Source of the DNA: Cytidiella melzeri
Lineage: Eukaryota; Basidiomycota; Agaricomycetes; Polyporales; Irpicaceae
Direction of reading: 5' to 3'
Assembly (NCBI GenBank): GCA_022592445.1
Contig: JABYQR010000098.1
Location: 1 to 64,000 of the forward strand
Length of the DNA: 64,000 bases
Shown here: in pieces, positions 45,661-56,070 of the stretch
Layout of the letters: each line of letters starts with the position of its first letter
How positions within the stretch are numbered: position 1 is the first letter of the stretch
Notes under the pieces: generated by a model
Databases searched by the model: none
Told to the model about the DNA's origin: nothing
The model's input: only the letters and a program-made list of their open reading frames with translations
Translations under genes and position numbers: made by a program

Positions 45661-47164
45661 ATGAGGCTCCACGAAGACAACTCTGCTCTCGAAGTCGTCT
45701 CCGACGCGATAGACGAAGGTTAGTTTCGCTCCTCTGCTAATACATGAGTTTCTGACCGCAATGTCTCACTCGTCGTCTTGTGCAGTGAACAAGCTCAAGG
45801 GCTCTGCTGGCAAAGCCTGGGACGAAGAGTCCAGTTTTGACGCAAACAAAGACAAGGCCGCCTTTCGTCAGTACGAGGACGCTTGTGACCGTGTCAAGCA
45901 GTTCTATAAAGAGCAACACGGTGCGTCGCCTATCTTTCCTTCCAAACCTCGCCCAAACTCCTGCTAACCGTCAAGATTCGCCCTCCCGCAGAGAAGCAAA
46001 CGATGGAGTTTAACCTGCAGATCCGTGCCAGCTTCAAGAAGACCGTTCGCGCGAAAATGGGTAGATGGTCGCATTCTTAATACATGCACGCTGTGTTACT
46101 CACTCGGGCTGGGTGTATTGGCAGGCATTTGGGAAGCGATGGAGATGTTGAACACTCTCGTCGATGACTCTGACCCCGATGTGCGTTGTCCTATCCATTC
46201 CTTTCGTGATCCTTGACATGCTGATGGGGATGGATGGATCACATCACAGACGAGTGTCTCACAAATCGAACATCTCCTGCAGACCGCGGAAGCGATCCGT
46301 CGAGACGGCAAACCAGAATGGATGCAGGTCCGTATTTGAGGGATCCATTCATTCATTCGGGTTCTGATCGCCGGGTTCACAACGTCTCATGACTTGCAGG
46401 TTGCTGGCCTTGTGCATGATCTTGGCAAGCTTCTATATCTGTTTGGATCTGAGTAAGCAAATCTCTCTCCCGGTCCCCTCGATCGCCTTCCGAAATTGTT
46501 GCTGACCCACGCATGTCTTAGAGGACAATGGGACGTCGTCGGTGTATGTTTCTCTTCATCTGTTACACCGCTGTTCCCGGCGTAACTGAACTCCATCTGC
46601 AGGACACGTTCGTGGTGGGGTGCAAGTTCTCGGACAAGATCATTTACCCCGATACCTTCGCGGGCAACCCAGACTTTAAAGACCCAGTGTACTCGACTGA
46701 ATACGGCGTGTACGAACCGCACTGCGGACTTGACAACGTGATGCTCTCGTGGGGCCACGACGAGGTGCGTGCCTTGCCACACACCCGCGCTCACCTCTCC
46801 TCCTCATCTTCAATTAACGAACCAACTCAGTATCTATATCATGTCCTCAAGAACCAAAGCAGCCTCCCGGAAGCCGCCTTACACATGATCCGTTACCATA
46901 GCTTCTACCCGTCCGTCTTCCTCCTTTTCTCTCCCTCTCTCGTCATTGTCCACTCACACACACATGCACATGCACAGATGGCACCGCGAAAACGCGTATC
47001 AACACCTCACGAACGTGAGCGACCAACGGGCGCTGGACGCCGTTCGCGCGTTCAACCCATACGACCTCTACAGCAAAAGCGACGAGCCCGTCGACCCCGA
47101 AAAACTCAAGGAATATTACCAGCCGCTCATCGCGAGGTTCTTCCCGGAGGTGATCGAGTGGTAG
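45661..47164 (+). CDS. MIOX: myo-Inositol oxygenase (MIOX)
   Basis: It cleaves myo-inositol to D-glucuronate with O2 at a di-iron centre, the first step of inositol catabolism, in the cytosol. About 300 aa in seven or more exons. The ligands of the HD-type fold are all present: His in [11 protein letters not shown], His-Asp in [15 protein letters not shown], His in [16 protein letters not shown], His in [11 protein letters not shown], and Asp in FNPYDLYSK. The N-terminus is [19 protein letters not shown], and the C-terminus FFPEVIEW matches the family end. Introns are short with GT-AG borders; one lies after MGRR/QWDVV near 46535-46602. No other inositol-catabolic gene is next to it. Confidence 0.94.
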
Positions 47165-48201
47165 CGAGAGAGGGGCCTCGTGGGTTTGTTATACCATCAT
47201 CTCTCACGGAGTTGGCTGGTTTTATATTTATTACGCTCTTTGGGCACTCCGAATTTGTATCTCTAGTATGTACTTGTCATTTGTGGTTATAGCATGCAGG
47301 GGTGTGATCATTGTTTTTGGTGCGTTCGTGGTGAGGGTCCAGGGCGTGGTCATTGTAGGACGCAAGGACAGCTTTTCAACTCGATGGTCGTCGCTAGCAT
47401 GTGAGGTAAACTCTGAACAGTAGTGGCAGATCTACGAGCCGGCTTCACCAAATCTGCAGACTTGTGCAAGCAGAACATCACACCCCCAATGTCGTACATG
47501 TTGAAGGTGTAATTTACCACCCAACACCGCCCACGAATGCTTTCGCGACCTTAAGATTACACACCACATTATGTCTTCAAAACAACCTAAATTCCAAGAA
47601 AAACGTGCGTAGATACTAGCTACAGAATTTGCGTGTAAATGACAGCGACGCGAACAAGCGCGTATAGCGAAAACCAATTAGGGGGGAATGCCACTGGGTA
47701 AGAAACAACGAGATTGAAGCAAAGATCGAGCGATGGATTGCGTAGAAGCGGGGAGGTCATGGACGATGATAAGGAGTCGAGGGTAGATCCAGTTTTCAGC
47801 CCAGCCAAAAAAAACAACACAATTCTTCAAAGAAAGGAGTTTCATCTTCTCTCGAAGCTGTCGCCCACGCACAGATAACCCCGCATCCCGAATGCCGGAC
47901 TCGATGACCTTCCAGTGGGGGGCCAACGTGAATCAAAGCTGGGAGCGAATGGAGAGAGAGAGATGTATGACTCGTACGGGCCGATGCCGCAGTCGTATGC
48001 CAACAAAAGAGAGCCAAAGAGAGAGAGTGAGAGAGCGGCACTGGACAAGAAAGGAGAGAGATTTCGAGACACTTAATTCCCAAGATCCGGGAAGTGAACC
48101 TATCCGCAAGGGAACTCGCCCTTCGATAGTTGACGAAGCACAAAACCAGGGGACGCGTGACTGGCAATCGTCCCTTCACAATGAGCCGCCACCATGGCGC
48201 C
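47165..48201. other. Intergenic region with purine-rich low complexity
   Basis: No gene was seen. At 47950-48060 the plus strand is rich in GAGAGA repeats. The right end is the 3' UTR of the WSC protein gene. Confidence 0.5.
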
Positions 48202-50552
48202 TTAGAACTGGGAGTTGCGGTAGTGATTGACACGACCAAAGTGTTTGCTGCGCTTCGTAACCACAGCAGCCGCGCTGGACTTATACACGCTCAGGGCCCA
48301 GGTGCCGCCCGCCTTCTCAGAAGAGTTCCCAGAGGCTGTCATGTAGCACTGCCTGTTGATGTCAATGGCTTGGCCAAGACCATTGGAGAAGCTGTTGCCG
48401 CAGTAACATTCCACGCCGTACTCGAGACCGGCAAGCGTGAAGCCCTTGGACGCACACGTGGCTGTGCACGACTCGACGGTGTTGGAGGTGGACGAGGTGG
48501 AGTAGCCGGTAAGCGCACGTGCGGGGCCGTCCTGGAAGCAGCCTGCTAGCGTCCACTTGACGGAAGTTGAGCTGGCGGTCATAGTCGGAGCGGATGCGAC
48601 AGAGCTAGTGGCAACCTTGACAGAGGTTGGGACAGCGAGGATGGCGGATGCTTTCGAAGCGGTGGAGACAGCCACAGAGGTAGACACCACAACGGGAGAG
48701 GAAGACGCTACAACTGCAGATGAGGCTGCTACAACTGCGGAGGAGGAAGCCGCGGCGGCACCCTGCTTCAATATGGTGAGCCTCTGAGGACCTCCACACT
48801 GCTCGTTGGGGTCTACAGTCATTTTCATGTTAGCTTTCATAATCGAGTATGCAGTCGAACATAGTGCGAATACTTACTACCGGCACAAGCAGTGTTGCAC
48901 TGGTCCACAGCCACCGAAGTCCCGGTGGCGCCATTGGAGAAGGAGTTCCCGCAGTAGCATTCCTAAGAGCGCGCAAGTCAATATAGATCAGATGTCAATA
49001 TGAACTGAAAGCTTACGTCGCCGAATTCAACACCAGCAATGCTGAATCCCTTGCTCGTGCAGAATGCGACGCAACCGGCCGTGGTCATGTTAGACATCGT
49101 CGTAGAGGCAGCAGAGAGAGCACGCCCACTAGTACCCTCAGCGATGCAGCCGACCTTGCCCCATCCAGATGGCAAAGGAGTCTCGTATGGAATGAATCCT
49201 GGGATAGCCTCGGCACAGACGGTCGAAGGGGCTACACCAGGGGCGCGAAGAGCGTTGCAGCCAGGAAGTGCACTGATCTCGTCATTCAAGCCGACGTCTT
49301 CGTTGGGGGTGGTCGAGTCAGGCTTGCAGGCGGAGGCCATGGTAGTGTCGATGTAAGAATGGAGGGCTGGGCACGCGTTGATGTCACCGTTCATGCCATG
49401 GCAAGTGTCAACGGCCTCCTGGAGCGTAGAGACATCCCATCCGTTCATAAAGTCACCGTGCCAGGACAAGAGAGTGGGGTCTCCGGTGCTGGTGACGTAC
49501 GCGCCTGATCCCCAGTAAGGGTGGTCCGAGACACTGACGAACGTCTCATAGAAGATGCTGACAAGATGAACCGGGTGAGACGAGGGGCAGGCGCCGTTGT
49601 TATAGTTGTCAACGGGATAGGACATGTGGGACTTGTGATCGGCACTATCGAGGTTGACACCATCCCAGCACGAGGGGAAGAAAATCTGCATACGCAGGCC
49701 ATCGGCGCACTTGTTCACATCGGGAAAGTTGATATCTTGACGTTCGGCGTAGGCGGGGTCGTTCGCAATAGCGCCCGAGTAATCTGGGGTATACAGGTTT
49801 GGTGGTGAGAAGACTGTGAAAAAGAAACAAGGCCTACCGAGGCACACAAAGCTTACAGCCTGGTCGGCAAAACTTGACGCGTTGTAGGAAATGCGAGCGG
49901 GATTGCCAGCGAGCATCTGTATACTATTAGCGCTTTGTTCGAATTCTTAAATATGTATACCTTCGTACCCTGAATCCCTCGGGGAACGCTTTCACTGTCT
50001 CATTCGGTCCATGACGATCGAAGAAATAATAATGGTTCCGGCCACCCGCTGTTGCGAATCAGTTTAGCAGTCAAGAAAAGGCTGCGCAGGAATTTGTGGA
50101 CGCACTCATAAGCGTGAGCTTCTTTGTTGTCTGATCTTGGTAGTAAAGTGAAGGCTACGTGAAAATGATTAGGAGAGCCGCTTAGAGCGAGGAACCGAGT
50201 GAGACGCACGGTCCAATAGATGCTCTTGTCCACTTGCTGGAAGGGCAAAGTCGTGCATTGTGCGTTGCGCAGAGAATCATAGTCCGAGTTGCGGTCAAAG
50301 TTGCTAGCGCCGGTCACGGCATGAACGTGGGTACCAACCTATATATATGAAAAAACCCGTCGTGAAATCAGTGAGAACTCTCGCACCAGCGCTCAAGCTA
50401 AAGAAACGCACCGCGCCAGGGTTGACGATTGGGTCTTGTCTGGTGTAAGTCAACATGCTCGAGGACAGAATCATGTGGTCGCTGGCAAGAGCAGCTGGGG
50501 CAGCTGAAAGCGCAATCACCGCTACGAAGGCGGAGAGCTTGGAGAAGAACAT
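48202..50552 (-). CDS. Secreted protein with DUF1996 and two WSC domains
   Basis: A cell-wall or extracellular protein, probably binding carbohydrate, of about 650 aa. The signal peptide is MFFSKLSAFVAVIALSAAPA (ATG at 50552). The DUF1996 domain follows (SDHMILSSSMLTYTRQDPIV, VGTHVHAVTGASNF, FFDRHGPNETVKAFPEGF, LRMQIFFPSCWDGVNLDS, MSYPVDNYNNGACPSSHPV). The first WSC domain starts WGKVGCIAEGTSGRALS and ends CYCGNSFSNG...DQCNTACAG. A Ser/Ala/Val-rich linker of about 90 residues, which looks O-glycosylated, leads to the second WSC domain (AGCFQDGPARALTGYS ... VECYCGNSFSNGLGQAID). The end is basic (TKRSKHFGRVNHYRNSQF) and has no membrane helix, so it is secreted rather than a Wsc1-type sensor. 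Such proteins are common in wood-decay basidiomycetes. A TATAAA lies on the minus strand about 185 bp upstream. Confidence 0.9.
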
Positions 50553-51281
50553 AGTGGTCGAGGTAGTGAGAGACGTTAGGTTGGATATGAATGAAAGTCG
50601 TGTGCGGCTTGAAAAAGCGCGGGTTAGGAGGGTGAAGGCTGAGAGCGAACACCGAGGGGGAGGAGAGAGGGAGAGAGGGAAGGAGATGGGGTGGAAGGGG
50701 AAAATGAACTTGTGGCCCAACGCAGGCGAGAGTGTTTATATTCTGTATGGGCGTTAATACCGAGATTAAGGTTAGATCTGTCTATCGTTGTGGTCCGAGC
50801 TCGGCACAGATGGCACACGTCTCATCCTCCGCTCCGTTGATACTACGAGTACTTGCATGTACACATTCGCTACTGTGTGGAACGCGGCGATGCCATTGAA
50901 CAATGTAACCTGCCTCACAATGACAGACATATGTTGTACGACGCACAGTGTGGAACACATACAATATTCGTACTAATTAGTATGGTGCAGCCATGCCCTC
51001 CTGGCTTCTTGCTCATGCGCGGATGAGCCGACCATCCCGGTCCTCGAGCACATATTCGAAGCACTAAGCACATATACTGGCAGTCTGCAACGCACACCAT
51101 GTGTCTCGTGGAGCAGAGCAGCGCGTTCCAGACGCGTAACACGTAAGCCACAGCGGGTACAGTCTGCTTGAGGCAATTTTGCAACCACCAGTAACCACGA
51201 GAAAAATGCGGCAGAGTAGAACCCCAGTGCGCGCAAGTATTTTACGCCGTGATACGACGTACACGAGGAATAATACACCGT
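50553..51281. other. Intergenic region between WSC gene and phosphatase
   Basis: No gene was seen. The first 200 bases are the WSC gene promoter; the rest has only short chance frames. Confidence 0.5.
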
Positions 51282-52536
51282 TTAGGCCGTACCAAGAGCC
51301 AGCGCGTCCCTCACACTCAACTTACCCTCTACCACCTGGCTCACCACGCCTAACGCCCGCCCGAAGTCCTCAAACAGCACGTGGGGGATACCTTCCCGGG
51401 TGCAAAACGCGGCGAGATCATTGTCCATCCCCGGCTTCTTCTTCACAAACAGCACGTCCGCATGCCTCGCAGCCGACATATCTGCCAGTGCATCAGGACA
51501 CCATGGAAACCCATAACAACCATGCATGTAAGGTTCAAACGGTCAGCGCTCCGCAATGGCATCGTCGTTCGCCCTGAAGGCCCAAAGACTGATGACCAAC
51601 GTACCTGATACACCGTCACCAAAGAAAAACACGGTCGGAGGGTTGGGCAGAGCGCGGTACGGCAGGATGGCCTGGCTCTTGTCGTGCCCGTACCCACTTG
51701 TTGGATGGCGGTATTTAATCTCCCATGTCCCGTCGTCGTTGATATCCGCGTCGTTCGCCACGATCTCTATCTTTTGGGCCTCTTCGTCGCCGATCAGATT
51801 TGACAGAACACTTCGAATGAGCGGGGCCATCCCGCTGAACGCCGCGGTTGAGTCCCACGAAACACCCTTGCAAACCCGTCTGACACGACCTACCTAGAGA
51901 TGATGACCACAGGGATGTCATTTGCCTTGCAAAATTCGTAAAACTCCTTGAAGCCCGAATCCAAGGTAATATCTACGACGGTTTATTAGGTATTGATGCA
52001 CTGAGCATCGAGGGGAGAAAAAAACTGACTCTGCTTCAATACTTCCTTGCACTGTTCGAACGTATGCCCGTTGGCCGCGACGCTTTTCAGCATGCGGCGG
52101 AACTCGTCCCTGGAGAATAAAGATCACTGGTATCAGGCAACGAGATATGAGTACATTGGCGGAGCGAGCACACCTGAAAGTCTCCCTCCCAGCGAGGATT
52201 TCCAGGTTGCCTTGACGTCGCTTGTCCGCACCGTACCCCAGATGGTCCGTCAAATCTGAAACACAAACAGTATCTCTGACGAGGAGACGTTAAAGAGCGG
52301 CGAGGAGTACGCACAGTCGTTCGAGTCCCGGTTCGTGATCGTGCCGTCCCTTCAGACGCAAAACACATCAGTCCAGAGCAGCAAGTGAGAGGGGTGCAGT
52401 TTGAGAAGGGAAGGTAATGGAGGGATACCCACCAGTCAGAGAGTACTACAAACTTCTTGTCCTTGTGCAGAGGCGGGTAGGGCATCGTGCTCGGGGGTGC
52501 GATCGGGTGCACGTCAGCTGCTGCCATCCTCTTCAA
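51282..52536 (-). CDS. HAD-family phosphatase (DKMTPPase/PSP-like)
   Basis: A Mg2+-dependent phosphohydrolase of about 260-280 aa; the substrate is not known. Motif I, SDWDGTIT, spans the first intron (VVLSDW|DGTITNRDSND). Then come LTDHLGYGADKRRQGNLEIL, DEFRRMLKSVAANGHTFEQC, motif II in FCKANDIPVVIISRG, a Lys in GHDKSQAILPYRALP (motif III), and motif IV in VFFFGDGVSD followed by MSAARHADVLFVKKKPGMDN. The end is SVRDALALGTA at 51282. Two in-frame starts are possible, 52536 (MKRMAAADVHPIAPPST) or 52485 (MPYPPLHKDKKF); the family usually begins near the latter. Relatives in fungi are annotated as 2,3-diketo-5-methylthiopentyl-1-phosphate phosphatase-like, but that activity is unproved for this branch. 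Confidence 0.85.
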
Positions 52537-52956
52537 GCCGTCCGTCTTGTTGTTCTAATTCTCTATTTTGAGGAGGGGTATGTTTTCTATGCGCAGTCTA
52601 AGATCTAGTATGATGAGCGTATGGGAAAGCAACTTTGAACTTGAACTGTTCAATTCAAGATTTATATTGGCGTCTAGATGATGAATTTCGTGATAATGAA
52701 ATTGAAATACGTCCGCTCGCTTGGCTGTGATGCCAATCTCTGTCCAGATCTGAAGTAGAAACAGCATAGCATAGCCAACACTTTGCCGGCGCAAGTTCAA
52801 CAGCATCTTTGCACAACTTTCACCGTTCACCTGAGAACACACCGACAACTAACGCGAGATTCGAGTCGTTCATATACCGACCATTGTTCGCCTGAACCTG
52901 CAATACATCGACACTGTTCCATTCAACCCGACACTCGTCCGGGCGCGCCTTCATGC
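52537..52956. other. Intergenic region between phosphatase and AKR
   Basis: It contains the promoter of the phosphatase and the 3' flank of the AKR gene. No gene was seen. Confidence 0.5.
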
Positions 52957-54268
52957 TCAAAGAGAAGGGCGGAGCGGAGTTTGCCCAGGCCAATTAGCGA
53001 AGCCCAGATCGACACCTACAAACACAGCAACAATCAGCCTAACAATCCCACGAACGAGGAAGACATAACCAACAACTTACCCCAGGCAGGCATAATAATC
53101 CTCTTCTGCTTTCCACTGGCGGCGACCTTATCCAGCTCCTCTACTTCCTCCTTTGTCAGAGCCTTGTAAGCAGCGATGGCGCCGTCAAAGTTCGTGCCGA
53201 TGCGGGCGGGTGTGACGGATTTGGGGAGGACGACGATGTCCTTGGCCACTGGAAAACAAAAGCGTTCAGCATTCACTCGATTCATTGAGTTAATCGAAAC
53301 TGACACAAATACCCGAGCAAGATATCGCTCGGTTGCAGGTTGTGGCCGTGCGCAATCTTTTTAGCAACCTCGTCTTCGAACAGTGGCGAGTTCGTGGAGC
53401 CGAGAGGAGAATACGCCTGCGGGACGATGCCCTTTGACTTGAGATAGGAGATAAGATCGTGCTGTGGGTTGTAGAGATGGAGCTCTATCTGGTCAACCGC
53501 TGGTACGACTTTCGCAGTCGGCAACAGTTGTTCGAGAATCTTTTCGGAGAAGTTTGAGACCCCAATGGCCTTGGTCTTGCCTGGTTGTGGTGATATCAGC
53601 TGCTTCAAATTGTCCGATGTGGAAGGCTAGAGAACATACCCTTGGCAAGAACCGCCTCCATCTGCTCCCAGGTCTTTGAGATTGGCCAGTCAGTGACGAC
53701 GTCACGGGAGCCATCCTCCTTCGTAGGGAAGTGCGAGTGATTACCCCTGGGGTTAAGGTGAACTGGCCAGTGGACAAGATACACTGTTTATGATCGAGCG
53801 TCAACACTTCAAGTAACATTGATGCGCAATCATGCTTTGCGTACAGTCGAGATAGTCGACGCCAAGACTAGCGAGCGACTGGTCTAGAGCACCTTCGACG
53901 TCGTGGTGCCACGTACACCACAGCTTACTGGTGATCTACGGATATCCGTCAACTTCACTCTTGAGGATACAAAGAAAAGAGACGCACGAAGATCTCAGAC
54001 CTTGGCACACCAGAGCGACGAATACCCTCGCCTACCTCCTTCTCATTTCCATAAGCGAACGCACAGTCGATGTGCCTGTACCCGTGCTTCAACGCGTACT
54101 CAACGGCAGCGATGACTTCCTCTGGTTTTGATTGCCAGGTTCCTACGATCATACACATATGTTTCAGCATCTCACAGAACTCAGAGGTGGTCCCAGCAAC
54201 CCACCTAGGCCGATGGCAGGTATCTCAGTACCGTTGTTAAGCTTGATCTTGGGGACCTCGAGAGACAT
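52957..54268 (-). CDS. Aldo-keto reductase
   Basis: An NADPH-dependent carbonyl reductase of about 325 aa; the substrate is unknown. The start [20 protein letters not shown] (ATG at 54268) has a TATA element about 68 bp upstream (reverse of 54336-54341). All catalytic residues are visible: Asp and Tyr in [18 protein letters not shown], Lys in TSKLW, and His in [14 protein letters not shown], which is restored only if the intron ends just before TGTATC at about 53786. Then follow [70 protein letters not shown] and [19 protein letters not shown] last intron leads to [18 protein letters not shown] and a stop at 52957. The sequence resembles fungal glycerol dehydrogenase/D-galacturonate-reductase-like AKRs (inference). 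Confidence 0.88.
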
Positions 54269-54792
54269 GCTGGTGTGTAAGGGAATTCTTGGAAATGATC
54301 AGAGGAAGAGCGACTGCTATCTCTCGACTCTGTACTTTATATTTAATCTAGCTATCGATTTGGGAATCCACCATGCCGGTGGGCCGGCATACCTCCCTTC
54401 AACCGGCGATCTTGCGTCAGTTTGTAAGAGAAAGAAAACTAGAACACGCTGAATCAGTTCTGTGCGCCCTGTATTGTGCTATCCGACACTGAGGCCCACT
54501 GCAATGCCAACCTATTTCCTTAGAATTAGAGCAAAAGGTCATGAATGGGAGTAAAGCAGGTTCACTTTTGCAGTGTGCAATGTGCATCATCTGAGTACTC
54601 AATCCACATGGCACCAAATAGCGGACCGGGCTGGCCACGGCATGGCACGCGTTTCTCGAATTTCAATATCAATCATGACATTTGACAGCGAGGGAATTTG
54701 TCTCAAGGAGAATACATTCGAGCTGAAAATATAAAAAGGTTGCAACAACACGCTTATTGACAGAGTCCCGCACGCTGAATCCAAGGAATTGT
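54269..54792. other. Intergenic region between AKR and MAPEG genes
   Basis: It holds the AKR promoter and the MAPEG 3' flank. No gene was seen. Confidence 0.5.
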
Positions 54793-55688
54793 TCAGGCTC
54801 TGTAGCTGAACAGAGTAGAAGCGGTGTGAAGCCTGTTGGCAGCTTTGAACAAGAGCGTCATTGGCATTGCTTTGAAGAGGGGGCGTAAGATTAGTGTTGT
54901 AAACGAGCAAAACATCTGAATGACATACCAAGTCCAGCAAAATAGAGAGCCGAGCTATATGCGTGGATAAGTATGTGTCAGGTTATATGAATGAATGGCG
55001 GCATACCGGATGTTGCTCTGTGCGGCAGTCGTTTGATTGATGTAGACATAGTTATAGAGAAGACGGGTAGAGATACTGTGAAGATTATGTCGCGTGAATA
55101 CTCAACTGTTAGTCAGTGTATTCATCTATAACTCACTATGCCGCCGACACAATGTTCATGGTTCTGTGCGACAAACCCGCAAAGTGCCCCGCCAGCTGAA
55201 TATAGTTCAAAAGTTCAAAAAAAGTGCAGCACAGAGGAACAGCAGTACACTCACAATAGCAGCGAACCAGAGCGGCAAGTTCTCCATGCCATTCTGAAAG
55301 TGGCATTTCAAAGTCAAGCATACAAGTACTACAATGTATCATATGACTCACCAAGTGTGCGCCCTCATACCTTGCAATAGCGTCGCACGTCGCCTTGTCT
55401 ACATTAGACGTAGCTTTGGCACGCTCCAGGTTCTGGCGCGGTTGTACGCTACGCGAAAACAAGACGCATTATCAAGACTTGTGTGAATATATACGACAGA
55501 TGCAACGCACTTGTTGTATCCGGCGATGGTACCCATGAGTTTACCGGTCTAAAAAGGGACGCGTATATGCTAGCTGAGACTGTGTAAACCAGGATATCCC
55601 TACCTTTATGGTGACTGGGTAGAACGCGGTAGCCCATACTGCCGGGATGGAGTAGAGGGAGAGGGCGCTGTCGAGGTTGAAAGACATT
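54793..55688 (-). CDS. MAPEG-family membrane protein
   Basis: A small four-helix membrane enzyme related to microsomal glutathione S-transferases and eicosanoid enzymes, about 150 aa in eight short exons. The start is MSFNLDSALSLYSIPAVWAT (ATG at 55688, with TATAAA reversed at 55768-55773). Then come TGKLMGTIAGYN, VQPRQNLERAKATSNVDKAT, ARYEGAHLNGMENLPLWFAA (the ENLP motif typical of MAPEG), LAGHFAGLSHRTMN, then across introns YISTRLLYNYVYINQTTAAQ and RSALYFAGLAMPMTLLFKAA, ending LFSYRA at 54793. Every junction keeps phase with introns of 50-65 nt, and without them the gene is hard to see. The conserved NLP and the Arg before the Leu-rich helix fit the family. It is divergent from SMC1 over 382 bp. 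Confidence 0.85.
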
Positions 55689-56070
55689 GTAGTGTCGCGG
55701 GCTGGTAATGGTGGTGAAGTTCAAGGTGCGAAGGAGTTTCCTGTCCTGCGTGTGATGCGTCGTCGCCTTTATACGATTCGCCAGTGGGAATAGTTCCCAA
55801 CGCCATCGCCGCCAGTTACATCATGGCCACACGGTCAATGCATCATCTGCCACAGTTCATTTCAGTTGATCGGGGAGGTGAACCGAGCGCGACCGTGATG
55901 TGTGACCTGCCGCGACGCGCGAACTGTCACACGCTCGACCGACTTGAGCAACTACAACCACGACAGTCGTCTCCTGAACGATTGGAGAGTGGCGAGAAAG
56001 CACAGAGGGCGTGTACTGTGCTTGACGCAAGACCAACAGCCTTGTCTCTATAGCTATACAACAACGCACC
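55689..56070. promoter_or_regulatory. Divergent promoter region of MAPEG and SMC1 genes
   Basis: The start codons face away from each other across 382 bp. A TATA box is visible on the MAPEG side (55768-55773) but not on the SMC1 side. Confidence 0.45.

Noticed and set aside
46528..47292. 254-codon frame in the MIOX locus
   Set aside because: It reads through MIOX introns, and the real protein switches frame at GT-AG borders to keep the family motifs.
48130..48787. Plus-strand frames over the WSC gene
   Set aside because: Antisense shadows of the second WSC domain and the Ser/Ala linker.
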